A stretch of DNA of 36,826 nucleotides from Gammaproteobacteria bacterium (GCA_003972985.1 QNZQ01000157.1:1-36826); one strand, 5' to 3'. Shown: positions 1 through 8,956, counted from the first letter of the stretch. A program made the numbers and translations. Notes: a model not told the origin generated them from the sequence alone.

Positions 1-57
1 CTGCCTGTTCACCACCTGCTGAATCACGCTCAGGCGATCTATCGCTTTTTGGGTCAT
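1..57 (-). CDS. N-terminal fragment of a transposase (ISNCY-like), truncated by window edge
   Basis: Minus strand reads ATGACCCAAAAAGCGATAGATCGCCTGAGCGTGATTCAGCAGGTGGTGAACAGGCAG = MTQKAIDRLSVIQQVVNRQ, similar to remembered ISNCY-type transposase N-termini (M-x-x-K-x-x-x-R-L-x-V-I-Q-x-V). Only 19 aa are visible. Confidence 0.5.
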   Translation of the reverse strand, partial: MTQKAIDRLSVIQQVVNRQ

Positions 58-148
58 CGCAATGGTCTCCTCTGTCACCGCCCCTCCCGAAATCAAAAGG
101 GGTCATTTTAGAATTGGACAAAGGGGACATTACAGCTTTGGGCTAACA
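1..148 (-). mobile_element. IS element terminus (probable ISNCY-like)
   Basis: Transposase start is preceded by GGGGTCATTTTAGAATTGGACAAAGGGGACATTACAGCTTTGGGCTAACA, with the repeated motif pair ggggtcatt/ggggacatt typical of IS ends. The outer boundary is estimated. Confidence 0.5.
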
Positions 149-194
149 TCCCGCTCTAGATCGAGTTGCACTTACGAGTTGAATCCAAGTAGTA

Positions 195-223
195 TTGACC
201 CATAAGCGGCGGGCAACTATATT
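195..223 (+). promoter_or_regulatory. sigma70-type promoter for zapB-like/zapA
   Basis: TTGACC (195-200) - 17 bp - TATATT (218-223), immediately upstream of the ATG at 232. Confidence 0.6.
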
Positions 224-231
224 CCCATGCC

Positions 232-462
232 ATGAGCAGTAAAGACACTTCTCCGCCGCTTCAGGCGCTGGGCGCCCTCGAGCAGCAGGTTTCCGCGCTC
301 CTCGAGACCTGTGCCTACCTGAAGGAGGAGAACCGCCTACTGCGCGCCCAGCAGGAGCGGCTGCAGGAGGAACAGGCTGCACTCATGGAGAAGAACCAGA
401 CGGCACGCTCGCGCGTGGACGCCATCATCAGCCGGCTCAAGTCGCTCGAGGCCAACACATGA
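232..462 (+). CDS. TIGR02449/ZapB-like coiled-coil cell division protein
   Basis: 76-aa coiled-coil ORF overlapping zapA by ATGA; synteny with zapA-6S RNA. Confidence 0.75.
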   Translation: MSSKDTSPPLQALGALEQQVSALLETCAYLKEENRLLRAQQERLQEEQAALMEKNQTARSRVDAIISRLKSLEANT

Positions 463-773
463 GCCGCGCGCCCAAGACGGTAACCGTCACCATCCTCGAC
501 AAGGAGTACCGCATCGCCTGCCAGCCGGGCGAAGAGGAAGCGGTGCTCGCCTCTGCTCTGCACCTGGACGAGCGCATGCGCGAGATCCGCCAGACGGGCA
601 AGATCATCGGCACTGAACGCATCGCCGTCATGGTGGCGCTGAACATGGCCCATGAACTGCTAACCCTGCAGGAGGACCACAGTGAAACCGACGCTACGCT
701 GGAGCGTCGCATGCGGCAACTGCAGGAGCAGGTGGAAGTTGCCCTGAGTCAATTCAATCAGCTGGAACTTTGA
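459..773 (+). CDS. zapA: Cell division protein ZapA
   Basis: MSRAPKTVTVTILDKEYRIACQPGEEEAVLASALHLDERMREIR, characteristic ZapA; followed by 6S RNA. Confidence 0.92.
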   Translation: MSRAPKTVTVTILDKEYRIACQPGEEEAVLASALHLDERMREIRQTGKIIGTERIAVMVALNMAHELLTLQEDHSETDATLERRMRQLQEQVEVALSQFNQLEL

Positions 774-799
774 AAGGAATCGGAGTAGCCTTTGTTTCG

Positions 800-992
800 A
801 AGGCATCCTCTGCGGTGTTCGTGAACCGGCTTCGTTATCCCTTGAGCCTATGTATTATCGACAGGGATCCGAAACCACTGTAGTGGTGTGCATGTCCGCC
901 CCGAGCGGAAAGCCTGATCTGCAGTCACGGTTCCCACTTGAACCTCACGGTTCAAGGTCACAAACCGGAAACGGCACAGGCGGAGGATGTCT
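800..992 (+). ncRNA. ssrS: 6S RNA
   Basis: Located between zapA and the 5-formyl-THF cyclo-ligase gene (canonical ssrS site). Closing stem GCATCCTC(TGC)...GCGGAGGATG; conserved CCTTGAGCC and CACTTGAACC..GGTTCAAGG blocks as in E. coli 6S. Confidence 0.88.
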
Positions 993-1013
993 TCCTTCAT
1001 TCCCGTTTCCTCC

Positions 1014-1607
1014 ATGAATCCTTCCCTTCCTTCCCGCGCCGAGCTGCGCCGGCAACGTCGCAGGCTGTCCGATGCCGAGCGCCGCGGAGCTGCGGAGAAA
1101 GCCGCATCACTTGCGGCTTCCCTGCACCGCTTTCGTTACGGTGAGCGCATCGCCTTCTACCTGGCAGCCGATGGAGAGCTCGACCCGATGCCCCTGATGC
1201 AGCGAGCCATCGACATGGGGAAACAGTGCTACCTGCCGGTGTTGCATCCCCTTGGGCACAAGCGCCTCTGGTTCGCGCGCTGGCAGCCGGGCGCGGCCAT
1301 GCAGCCCAACCGCTACGGTATTCCCGAGCCGCTCTGGGATCGCTCGACACTCATCGATTCGCGGGCGCTCGATCTCATCTTCATGCCGCTGGTCGCCTTC
1401 GATGAACGGTGCAACCGCATGGGCATGGGCGCCGGTTACTACGACCGGACACTGGCCTGGCGCCTGCAGCACCGCTACTGGAAGGGACCAGGGCTCGCCG
1501 GTTATGCCTATGCGCTGCAACAGGTGACCTCATTGAAGACACAGCCATGGGATGTGCCCATGGACATGGTGATCACCGAAAAGGGGTGCCACCTCTGCCG
1601 CAGGTGA
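1014..1607 (+). CDS. 5-formyltetrahydrofolate cyclo-ligase
   Basis: GMGAGYYDRTLAW motif; position after 6S RNA. The start at 1014 (MNPSLPSRAELRRQRR) is preferred over 987, which overlaps the 6S RNA end. Confidence 0.9.
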   Translation: MNPSLPSRAELRRQRRRLSDAERRGAAEKAASLAASLHRFRYGERIAFYLAADGELDPMPLMQRAIDMGKQCYLPVLHPLGHKRLWFARWQPGAAMQPNRYGIPEPLWDRSTLIDSRALDLIFMPLVAFDERCNRMGMGAGYYDRTLAWRLQHRYWKGPGLAGYAYALQQVTSLKTQPWDVPMDMVITEKGCHLCRR

Positions 1608-1726
1608 ACGAAGAAGCAAGGGGCGCACAGGCCTTTAACCTTGTATTTACTGGTATTTCATGGACAGTTGTTTATACTCTTGACAACAGCTTCAATGGCT
1701 TACCGTTCCAGTCAAAGGGGGATCCA

Positions 1727-2074
1727 ATGGTAAAGAAGACCACCAAGAAGAAAGCAGCAAAACCAAGCAAGAAGGTTGCGAAGAAGGCGGCCAAGAAGAA
1801 AGTGGCAAAGAAGATTGCCAAGAAGAAGGTAGTGAAAAAAGCGGCCAAGAAAAAGGTTGCAAAGAAGAAAGTCGCAAAGAAAGCAGTAAAGAAGAAGGTG
1901 GCGAAGAAGAAGGTTACAAAGAAAAAGGCCGCCAAGAAGGCAGTGAAAAAGAAGGTGGCGAAGAAGACCTCAAAGAAGAAGCCGGCAAAGAAAGCGGTAA
2001 AGAAGAAGACAGCGAAAAAGAAGACAGCGAAGAAAAAAGTAGCCAGAAAAAAGACGATAAAGAAAAAGAAGTGA
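1727..2074 (+). CDS. Lys/Ala/Val-rich histone H1-like (AlgP-like) protein
   Basis: MVKKTTKKKAAKPSKKVAKKAAKKKVAKK..., almost entirely (A/V)(A)KKK repeats; ORF begins inside the longer 1409 ORF. Confidence 0.75.
   Translation: MVKKTTKKKAAKPSKKVAKKAAKKKVAKKIAKKKVVKKAAKKKVAKKKVAKKAVKKKVAKKKVTKKKAAKKAVKKKVAKKTSKKKPAKKAVKKKTAKKKTAKKKVARKKTIKKKK
1738..2070 (+). repeat. Imperfect tandem aag/aaa-rich coding repeats
   Basis: Repeated gcNaagaagaaNgt(n)gc(n)aagaa units across the lysine-rich ORF. Confidence 0.75.
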
Positions 2075-2194
2075 TTTCCCGAACTGCCTGACAGGGAGCG
2101 TTAGGCACTCCATTCCAGGCAGGCGCCAGCGACCTGTTGTGCCTGCCTTTCATGATCCTTCCTGCAGAAGCGTGGTAAAAACCGCACGCTGCAA

Positions 2195-3715
2195 TCATCC
2201 GGCTCCGGCAAAGAGCCTGTAGGCCGGGTTGTCCGTTTCCTCGTGGTAGCGATAGCCCAGTTCCTTGAGGTAGGCACGAAACTCGCCGAGCTCTCCGTGT
2301 TCCAGCTGAATACCCACCAGCACACGTCCATAGGCAGAGCCGTGGTTCCGGTAGTGGAACAGGCTGATGTTCCAGCCACGGCTGAGTCCTGACAGGAAGT
2401 TCAGCAATGCACCGGGGCGTTCCGGAAAGACGAAGCGGAACAGCTGTTCGTTGTGCACCTGGGGGGCATGTCCGCCCACCATGTACCGGATGTGCAGCTT
2501 GGCCGTCTCGTTGTCCGTCAGGTCCACCACGGGGAATCCCTTCTGTTCCAGCTTCTGCTTCAGGCTCTCCTTCTCCTCGTTGCCGCCCGAGAGCTCGACA
2601 CCGCAGAAGACGTGGGCCCTGCTGGGGTCGGCGTAGCGGTAGTTGAACTCGGTGATGTTGCGCTTGCCGAGCACCTTGCAGAAGGCGAGAAAACTGCCGG
2701 GCCGTTCGGGGATTTCAACGGCGAACAGGGCTTCGCGCTGCTCGCCCAACTCGGCGCGTTCCGCCACGTGGCGCAAGCGGTCGAAGTTGATGTTTGCACC
2801 GCTGAGGACGGCCACCAGGTTCTGTTCTTCCAGTGAGTGCTCCTGCGCGTGTTTCTTGATGCCGGCAACGGCCAGGGCCCCAGCCGGTTCGGCAACGCTG
2901 CGGGTGTCGTCGTAGATGTCCTTGATGGCGGCGCAGATCTCATCCGTGCTCACCAGCACGGTGTCGTCCACGTACTTGCGCGCCAGCTTGAAGGTTTCCT
3001 TGCCGATCTGTTTCACCGCCACGCCGTCGGCGAAGAGGCCGATCTGCTTCAGGGTTACCCGGCGCCCGGATTCGAGCGCCCGGTGCAGCGTAGGGGTATC
3101 CTCGGGTTCCACCGAGATCACCCTGATCTCCGGGCGCACCCGCTTGATGTAGGCGGCCATTCCGGCAATGAGCCCGCCACCGCCCACGGGAACGTAGATG
3201 GCATCGATGGGGTCCTCGTGCTGGCGCAGCACCTCCATGGCAATGGTGCCCTGCCCTGCGATGACATCCGGATCGTCGAAGGGGTGAACGAAGGTGAGCT
3301 CTTTCTCCCTGGCCAGTTCCAGCGCGTGCTCGTATGCATCGTCATAGGAGTCGCCGTGGAGCGCGATGCGCGCCCCCAGGCTGCGCACGGTCTGTACCTT
3401 GATGGGCGGCGTGGTGGTGGGCATGACGATGAGCGCAGCCACGCCGAGCCGTTTTCCGGCCAGCGCCACGCCCTGGGCATGGTTCCCCGCCGAGGCAGCA
3501 ATGACCCCTCTTTCGCGAGCTTCTGCCGAAAGGTTGTAGATCTTGTTGTAGGCGCCGCGCAGCTTGAAAGAGAAGACGCTCTGCATGTCCTCGCGCTTGA
3601 GCCAGATGGCGGCCTTGTAGCGCTTCGACAGCCGCTCGGCCCGTTCCAGCGGCGTTTCGCTGGCCACGTCATAGACGCGGGCGCGCAGTATTCTTTCCAG
3701 GTAATCGTTGGCCAT
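2195..3715 (-). CDS. ilvA: Threonine ammonia-lyase, biosynthetic (two C-terminal ACT-like domains)
   Basis: SFKLRGAYNKIYNL PLP motif, SAGNHAQGVA, PVGGGGLIAG; two C-terminal regulatory repeats. Confidence 0.95.
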   Translation of the reverse strand: MANDYLERILRARVYDVASETPLERAERLSKRYKAAIWLKREDMQSVFSFKLRGAYNKIYNLSAEARERGVIAASAGNHAQGVALAGKRLGVAALIVMPTTTPPIKVQTVRSLGARIALHGDSYDDAYEHALELAREKELTFVHPFDDPDVIAGQGTIAMEVLRQHEDPIDAIYVPVGGGGLIAGMAAYIKRVRPEIRVISVEPEDTPTLHRALESGRRVTLKQIGLFADGVAVKQIGKETFKLARKYVDDTVLVSTDEICAAIKDIYDDTRSVAEPAGALAVAGIKKHAQEHSLEEQNLVAVLSGANINFDRLRHVAERAELGEQREALFAVEIPERPGSFLAFCKVLGKRNITEFNYRYADPSRAHVFCGVELSGGNEEKESLKQKLEQKGFPVVDLTDNETAKLHIRYMVGGHAPQVHNEQLFRFVFPERPGALLNFLSGLSRGWNISLFHYRNHGSAYGRVLVGIQLEHGELGEFRAYLKELGYRYHEETDNPAYRLFAGAG

Positions 3716-3861
3716 GCGGGTATTCAGTAGGTGATTGTATGCCGATTAAGAACCAGCGGCCCTACCCTGTCAATGCGCTTTCATAAAAGGGGTCAGCCTG
3801 CTTGTGTCGCCGACAGGGCAGGTGGTAACTTAGCGCCATCGAACAACATGGAGAAACGAAG

Positions 3862-4521
3862 ATGAACGCGGATGAACTCAAGCGACAGGCAGCGGAAGCG
3901 GCGCTGGAATACCTTCCTGACAGCGGCGTGCTGGGCATCGGTACCGGTTCCACGGTGAACCATTTCATCGATCTGCTGGCCGATGTGAAGGGACGCTACG
4001 AGGGTGCCGTTTCGAGTTCCGAGGCATCCACCGAAAGGCTGAAAAAGATCGGCATGCCCGTGTTCGACCTGAACTCGGTGGGCGACCTGGAGATCTATGT
4101 CGATGGTGCCGACGAATCCAACCACTACCTGCACCTGATCAAGGGTGGCGGCGGTGCCCTCACCCGGGAGAAGATCATTGCCGCCGCGAGCAAGAAGTTC
4201 GTCTGCATCGCCGATGAATCCAAGCTGGTGGATATCCTCGGCGCCTTCCCGCTGCCGGTGGAAGTGATTCCCATGGCGCGCAGCTACGTGGCGCGCCAGC
4301 TGGTCAAGCTCGGCGGCACGCCGGTGTGGCGGGAAAACTTCATCACCGACAACGGCAACATCATTCTAGATGTTCACAACATGGAGATCGCCGAGCCGGT
4401 GAAGCTCGAAACCGAGATCAATCAGATCGCCGGCGTGGTGACCGTGGGCATCTTCGGCTATCGTCCCGCCGACGTGCTGATCCTGGGTACGGAATCAGGC
4501 CCGCGTACCATCGTTCCCTGA
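3862..4521 (+). CDS. rpiA: Ribose-5-phosphate isomerase A
   Basis: [37 protein letters not shown] motifs. Confidence 0.96.
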   Translation: MNADELKRQAAEAALEYLPDSGVLGIGTGSTVNHFIDLLADVKGRYEGAVSSSEASTERLKKIGMPVFDLNSVGDLEIYVDGADESNHYLHLIKGGGGALTREKIIAAASKKFVCIADESKLVDILGAFPLPVEVIPMARSYVARQLVKLGGTPVWRENFITDNGNIILDVHNMEIAEPVKLETEINQIAGVVTVGIFGYRPADVLILGTESGPRTIVP

Positions 4522-6408
4522 AGGCCGGGACAGCTTCATCGAAATCTGTTCCCGCAACTTGCGCAGCTCCGGTTTCCCCGGAGCCTGTTCAATGGCCTTG
4601 TCGATCCAGTTCATGGCCAACTGCGGTTCACCGAGTTGCAGATGGATTCTCGCCAGGTGCATGCGGCTGAAGGGGTTGTCGGGAGCGCGTTGCAGTGCTT
4701 CCCGTGCAGCACCCCTCGCCTCTTCCAGCCTGCCCGCCCGGAACAGGTACCAGGTCAATCGTGGCCAGAGATTCTTGCGCTCCGGTGATTCGGCCAGCAG
4801 CTCGCCCAGGATATCGGCTGCGGCCTCGAACTGTTCCTGTTTTGCCAATATCTCGGCGAGCTTGATGCGGGCGGCAAGAAAGGCCGGGTAGGCTGTGACA
4901 AGTTCTTCGAGCAGTGGCAATGCAGTGCCGGCACCCCTTGTCAGCAGGGAGAGTTCTGCATGGAACAGCGCCAGGGGCGGGTTGCCTGGATCGAGTGCAA
5001 GCGCTTCTGTGGCAAAGCTCAGGGCTTCTTCGTGCATTTCCGCAGCCTTGAGAATCTCCGCGTAACGATGCAGAAATGCCGGATTGTTGCGGTATCCTGG
5101 GAGCAGCTTCTCCAGTATCCCCAGGGCCTTTCGGGGTTTGCCTTCGGACAGGTAGCATTCGGCGAGCAGAAAGGAGATGAGCTCGCTTTCCCGGTGCTCT
5201 TCCCTGCAGTCGGGTGATTCCTGGTGTCCTGCTTCGGCCACTAGGTTCTCGAACAGGCAGGCCTCGTCGGGCCTCAACTTCAGCTGCCGAAGGACCCTGC
5301 CAGCTGATCCGGGGGCTTTTCCCGCGACCCGGGCAGAGAGCTGTGATACCCAGTTGAACCTGTCGTAAGGCGTAAGCGGAACCCTGCCCTCCAGGATCTG
5401 GCTGTCGATGACAAAGGGTGTGAGCTGGGATGGTATGCAGTCCGCCTGGGGCACCTGTTGCAGGATCAGCGTGGTGTGACACTGGCGCCATTCGTTGATT
5501 TGAACCTGGGTTATGGCGTCCGCCAGCCGGTTTTCGGCGCCGAGTAGCCACATGCTTTCAGGTTCTTCGGAAAACAGCACGTTGTGGAGCCCGCTGCCAT
5601 CCAGCCCCGCGAATTGACGGGCTCCGTAATAGAGTGACAGCTGCTGCTGGATGCTTAGGTACTGGGGATGGACGACCCTGTACCCTTTTTCCCGGAAACG
5701 ACTTTCGAGGGCCATCTCGTTGGCCGCTTTCCGCATCGAATCGGGTAGCAGCCTCCGGGACAGGTAGAGCTTCCGGTGCCCGGAAGTCGCTGGCATGAGC
5801 GTCCTGGCGCGGTGGGCCATCCGTGGGTAGAGTTCGAGGACCTCCGGGCTCATGCCGCGCGCAAGGACCGCCTGTTGGGAAGGCACCAGGAGTTCGTCGA
5901 CACTGACCGGCTCCATAACGAAGTGCAGCCTGTGCAGGGGTAGCCCCAGCAAGGAAAAAAAGCCCAGATAATCGCGCCTTGCTTCAGGACGGGGGGCGTG
6001 CAGATGAAACAGGTACCCATCGACGCTGCCGCTTTCCTCCAGGGCCCAGCAGCGGGAGAAGCTTTCCAGGATGAAGTGCCCGTAGTGGTTGAAGAACCAG
6101 CCGAGATAGAGATAACGGCCCCTCAGTCTCGGAAGAGTTGATGAGGGATTTAGCTGTTGTGGGGTCGGTGCCGTGAGGTTCCTTCTGCGGCGCAGGTGGC
6201 GGGCGCTTTCGATGTAGCGGCCTTGTGCGTCGTAGATGCCGCCTTCCGCTTCCTCGGGGCCGAGATGGCGACCGGGTGTGAGAATCGCGTTTGGTACTGC
6301 AAGCAGTTCCTTCTCCGGCAAACGAAAGTCAGCGATTTCCGAATGCCACTCGTGGGTTTGCCAGGCATTGGCTGCGGATTCAGGGAGTATCCTGAGGAGG
6401 GGAGTCAT
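4495..6408 (-). CDS. Glycosyltransferase family 61 (DUF563-like) fused to C-terminal TPR repeats
   Basis: [37 protein letters not shown]..., [29 protein letters not shown]-like A-L-x-P-x-N-x-x-A repeats at the C-terminus. Start [11 protein letters not shown] at 6408 preferred. Confidence 0.8.
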   Translation of the reverse strand: MTPLLRILPESAANAWQTHEWHSEIADFRLPEKELLAVPNAILTPGRHLGPEEAEGGIYDAQGRYIESARHLRRRRNLTAPTPQQLNPSSTLPRLRGRYLYLGWFFNHYGHFILESFSRCWALEESGSVDGYLFHLHAPRPEARRDYLGFFSLLGLPLHRLHFVMEPVSVDELLVPSQQAVLARGMSPEVLELYPRMAHRARTLMPATSGHRKLYLSRRLLPDSMRKAANEMALESRFREKGYRVVHPQYLSIQQQLSLYYGARQFAGLDGSGLHNVLFSEEPESMWLLGAENRLADAITQVQINEWRQCHTTLILQQVPQADCIPSQLTPFVIDSQILEGRVPLTPYDRFNWVSQLSARVAGKAPGSAGRVLRQLKLRPDEACLFENLVAEAGHQESPDCREEHRESELISFLLAECYLSEGKPRKALGILEKLLPGYRNNPAFLHRYAEILKAAEMHEEALSFATEALALDPGNPPLALFHAELSLLTRGAGTALPLLEELVTAYPAFLAARIKLAEILAKQEQFEAAADILGELLAESPERKNLWPRLTWYLFRAGRLEEARGAAREALQRAPDNPFSRMHLARIHLQLGEPQLAMNWIDKAIEQAPGKPELRKLREQISMKLSRPSGNDGTRA

Positions 6409-6434
6409 GAATGGAACATAGCATGCGGCATAAA

Positions 6435-6466
6435 AAATGGGGAGGTGCGAAAGCACCTCCCCATTT
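6435..6466 (-). terminator. Intrinsic terminator of the porin gene
   Basis: aaatggggaggtgc-gaaa-gcacctccccattt perfect stem followed on the minus strand by a T-run (ATTTTTTA). Confidence 0.85.
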
Positions 6467-6518
6467 CAGTATGGCTCTGACCCTGAACCAGGGTTTCAAA
6501 CCATGGGATCAGCTCAAA

Positions 6519-7604
6519 TCAGAACTTGTGGACCATGCCCATAGAGAAAGCGTCCTGCTCGCGAGCAAAAGCGCCAACCGTATTGAAGTTGCTGCCATTG
6601 AGCGCCATGTCACTGTTTGCGTAGATGACATAGGCCTTGGTACGCTTGCTGAAGTTGTGGTCCAGGCCGATAGCCCAGGTGCTGGTGGAATCATCCGAAC
6701 CCGGCAGTCCATTGTCCTTGTATACGGGAATATCCTCATCCCAATCGGTGTTCATCCACATGGCCTTCAGGACGTTGTTGCCGAAGGTCCAGGAGCCGTT
6801 GATGGTGTAGACCTTGTAGTCGTTGGACTTGCCATTGGCCTTGGTGAAACCACCCAGGGTGCCGTCGACATCCGAGTAGACACCGCCGATGTGGAAGGCG
6901 CCGAAATCGAAGCCGGCACCGATACGCCAGTGGGATGCATCCGCACCACCAAACAGGTCGTCCAGGCTCTCATAGGCGCCGGACAGGAACAGGCCACCGT
7001 TGCTGTACATGGCTGCCAGAGAGTAGGCGCCGGCAAAATCACCCTGCTCTTTAACGACTTCATCATGGTCTGCGTCGGGGACGATGGCGCCGACCAGGGT
7101 CAGGCCGGCAAAAGAGGGAGAGACGTAGGCGATGGCATCGCTGGCACGGATATCGACGAAACCACCGGTGCCAAGGCCGCTACCTTGCAGGTTGTAGTCA
7201 GCGATGGTATCGACAAAGATATCCAGTTTGCCGGTGGACATCTTCATGGGAGTGTCGTGGCGACCGTAGAGGAAGGTACCCCAGCCGCCGGCCAGGCCGA
7301 TGTAGGCATTACGGGTTGCGAAACCACCACCACCTTCGGCGATGTTGACACCGCTTTCAATTTTCCAGATAGCCTTCAGGCCGTTGCCCAGGTCCTCGGA
7401 ACCCTTGAAGCCGATACGGGAAGCACGGCTGGTGACGTCCCACAGGCTGTCGTTGCTGCCGCTGAGATCGCGGTCGGCTTGGTCGGCGCTCAGGTAGTCG
7501 ATGGAGGCGTGGATCTTGCCGTAGATGGTGACTTCGGCATTGGCTGCCTGGGCAGCCATGGGCAGCGCTGCGGCGACTGCCAGGGTAAGAAGCTTCTTCT
7601 TCAT
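6519..7604 (-). CDS. Gram-negative outer membrane porin
   Basis: Signal peptide MKKKLLTLAVAAALPMAAQA, EVTIYGKIHASIDY, RNAYIGLAGGWGTFLYGRHDTPMK, C-terminal GMVHKF. Confidence 0.93.
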   Translation of the reverse strand: MKKKLLTLAVAAALPMAAQAANAEVTIYGKIHASIDYLSADQADRDLSGSNDSLWDVTSRASRIGFKGSEDLGNGLKAIWKIESGVNIAEGGGGFATRNAYIGLAGGWGTFLYGRHDTPMKMSTGKLDIFVDTIADYNLQGSGLGTGGFVDIRASDAIAYVSPSFAGLTLVGAIVPDADHDEVVKEQGDFAGAYSLAAMYSNGGLFLSGAYESLDDLFGGADASHWRIGAGFDFGAFHIGGVYSDVDGTLGGFTKANGKSNDYKVYTINGSWTFGNNVLKAMWMNTDWDEDIPVYKDNGLPGSDDSTSTWAIGLDHNFSKRTKAYVIYANSDMALNGSNFNTVGAFAREQDAFSMGMVHKF

Positions 7605-7656
7605 TTGAATACTCCGCTAAATCAATTCAGGTTAAAAACGTGTCTAAGCAGGAGCA

Positions 7657-7685
7657 ATGATAGTGGTTTATTTACAATAAAGCAA
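7657..7685 (-). promoter_or_regulatory. Putative porin promoter
   Basis: Minus strand TTGCTT-17 bp-TATCAT about 50 bp upstream of the porin ATG. Confidence 0.55.
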
Positions 7686-7844
7686 CAGCTTTTTGTAAAA
7701 AAATCACAACGTGAGGCGATGGTTGTAAAAATGATACAGTTTTTCGGGTGAAACGGGGGGTTGGCCGTGGTTTTGACGCCTGATAGGGTATTGAGGAGCA
7801 GGTGGTCTTGTGGTGAAAGACGCGAGGGGGGACGAAATGCAGCG

Positions 7845-7882
7845 AAAAAACCGCCGGGAAACAGGCTTCCCAGCGGTTTCGA
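7845..7882 (-). terminator. Intrinsic terminator of rplM-rpsI
   Basis: Minus strand AAACCGCTGGGAAGCCTGTTTCCCGGCGGTTTTTT just after the rpsI stop. Confidence 0.8.
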
Positions 7883-7893
7883 CAGAAGGCGAA

Positions 7894-8286
7894 TCAGCGC
7901 TTGGAGTACTGGGGGCGCTTGCGGGCCTTGTGCAGGCCGACCTTCTTGCGTTCGACCATGCGGGCGTCGCGGGTGAGGAAACCGGCCTGGCGCAGTACGC
8001 CCCTGAGGGATTCGTCGTATTCGAGGAGGGCGCGGGCGATGCCGTGGCGGATGGCGCCGGCCTGGCCCGTGGTGCCGCCGCCGGCGACGGTAACGGTGGC
8101 GCTCACCTTGTCCAGCATCTCGGTGGTCTCAAGGGGCTGACGCACGATCATGCGTGCGGTCTCGCGACCGAAGAACTTGTCCAGCGGGCGGCCATTGACC
8201 GTGATGCTGCCATCACCGGGAGCCAGGAATACCCGGGCAGTGGAGGTCTTGCGCCGCCCGGTACCGTAATTTTGTTGCTGTGCCAT
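7894..8286 (-). CDS. rpsI: 30S ribosomal protein S9
   Basis: [14 protein letters not shown] ... [17 protein letters not shown]. Confidence 0.98.
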   Translation of the reverse strand: MAQQQNYGTGRRKTSTARVFLAPGDGSITVNGRPLDKFFGRETARMIVRQPLETTEMLDKVSATVTVAGGGTTGQAGAIRHGIARALLEYDESLRGVLRQAGFLTRDARMVERKKVGLHKARKRPQYSKR

Positions 8287-8312
8287 TTGATAAGGATTCC
8301 GTTTCAGCGATT

Positions 8313-8741
8313 TCAGATGTCGAGGGGCTTGGGCTGCTGTGCCTGGTGGGGATGCTCCGGTCCTGCATAGACCTTGAGCTTGCGGAACATGGCGCGTCCC
8401 AGCGGATTGCGCGGCAGCATGCCCTTGACGGCATTCTGCAGCACCCGCTCGGGTGCCTTTTCCAGCAGTTTTCCGAGGCTGATGGACTTGAGGTTACCCA
8501 CGTAACCGGTATGGTGGTGGTACATCTTGTCCTGCAGCTTGTTGCCGGTGACGCGGAGCTTTTCCGCGTTGACCACCACGATGTAGTCGCCGGTGTCCAC
8601 GTGGGGCGTATAGATGGGCTTGTGCTTGCCCTTGAGGCGACGTGCAATCTCGCTGGCCATGCGGCCCAGCGTCTTGCCTTCTGCATCGATGATGTACCAG
8701 TCCCGGCGTACTTCAGCCGGCTTTGCGCTTACCGTTGTCAT
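8313..8741 (-). CDS. rplM: 50S ribosomal protein L13
   Basis: [49 protein letters not shown]; start [14 protein letters not shown] at 8741. Confidence 0.98.
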   Translation of the reverse strand: MTTVSAKPAEVRRDWYIIDAEGKTLGRMASEIARRLKGKHKPIYTPHVDTGDYIVVVNAEKLRVTGNKLQDKMYHHHTGYVGNLKSISLGKLLEKAPERVLQNAVKGMLPRNPLGRAMFRKLKVYAGPEHPHQAQQPKPLDI

Positions 8742-8795
8742 GAGTCTCGTTCCCACAGATAGCGAAGCTTCGCCATGTTCCACGAAAGGGCGCGA

Positions 8796-8824
8796 ATATT
8801 ACCCAACTCGCGGACGACTTACAA
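8796..8824 (-). promoter_or_regulatory. Putative rplM-rpsI promoter
   Basis: Minus strand TTGTAA-17 bp-TAATAT upstream of rplM. Confidence 0.5.
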
Positions 8825-8845
8825 CCCCTGGAATATACAAAGGGC

Positions 8846-8875
8846 AAAAAAAAGCGCGGCAGGGGGTGCCGCGCT
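8846..8875 (-). terminator. Rho-independent terminator of the candidate sRNA
   Basis: AGCGCGGCA-CCCCC-TGCCGCGCT followed by TTTTTTT on the minus strand. Confidence 0.85.
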
Positions 8876-8950
8876 CAATAATAACCACCAAAGGAGGATG
8901 GTGTGTACTGATTTTCCAGAGTAGGGGGAGGAGGAGAGGAAAATCAGTAC
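8846..8950 (-). ncRNA. Candidate orphan sRNA with three C-rich-loop hairpins (anti-SD-like)
   Basis: Minus strand 5'-GTACTGATTTTCC-tctcctcctccccctactct-GGAAAATCAGTAC-acaCACCA-tcctcctt-TGGTG-gttattattg-AGCGCGGCA-ccccc-TGCCGCGCT-TTTTTTT. Stem 1 is 13 bp perfect, stem 2 is 5 bp, and stem 3 is a 9-bp terminator with an 8-U tract. Promoter TTGACA-17-GAGAAT sits just upstream. Confidence 0.75.
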
Positions 8951-8956
8951 ATGAGC

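Noticed and set aside
1409-1726. N-terminal extension of the lysine-rich ORF
   Set aside because: Overlaps the cyclo-ligase gene out of frame; the real start is the ATG at 1727.
2118-2152. GGCAGGC...GCCTGCC hairpin as terminator of the lysine-rich gene
   Set aside because: Stem present but only a weak T tract (CTTTC) and a long loop; not called.
6411-7751. 446-aa plus-strand ORF opposite the porin
   Set aside because: Antisense to a clear porin with signal peptide, promoter and terminator.
8762-8773. GCGAAGCTTCGC palindrome in rplM leader as an L13 autoregulatory element
   Set aside because: L13 autoregulation is known in enterics, but a 12-bp palindrome alone is too little evidence to assign it here.
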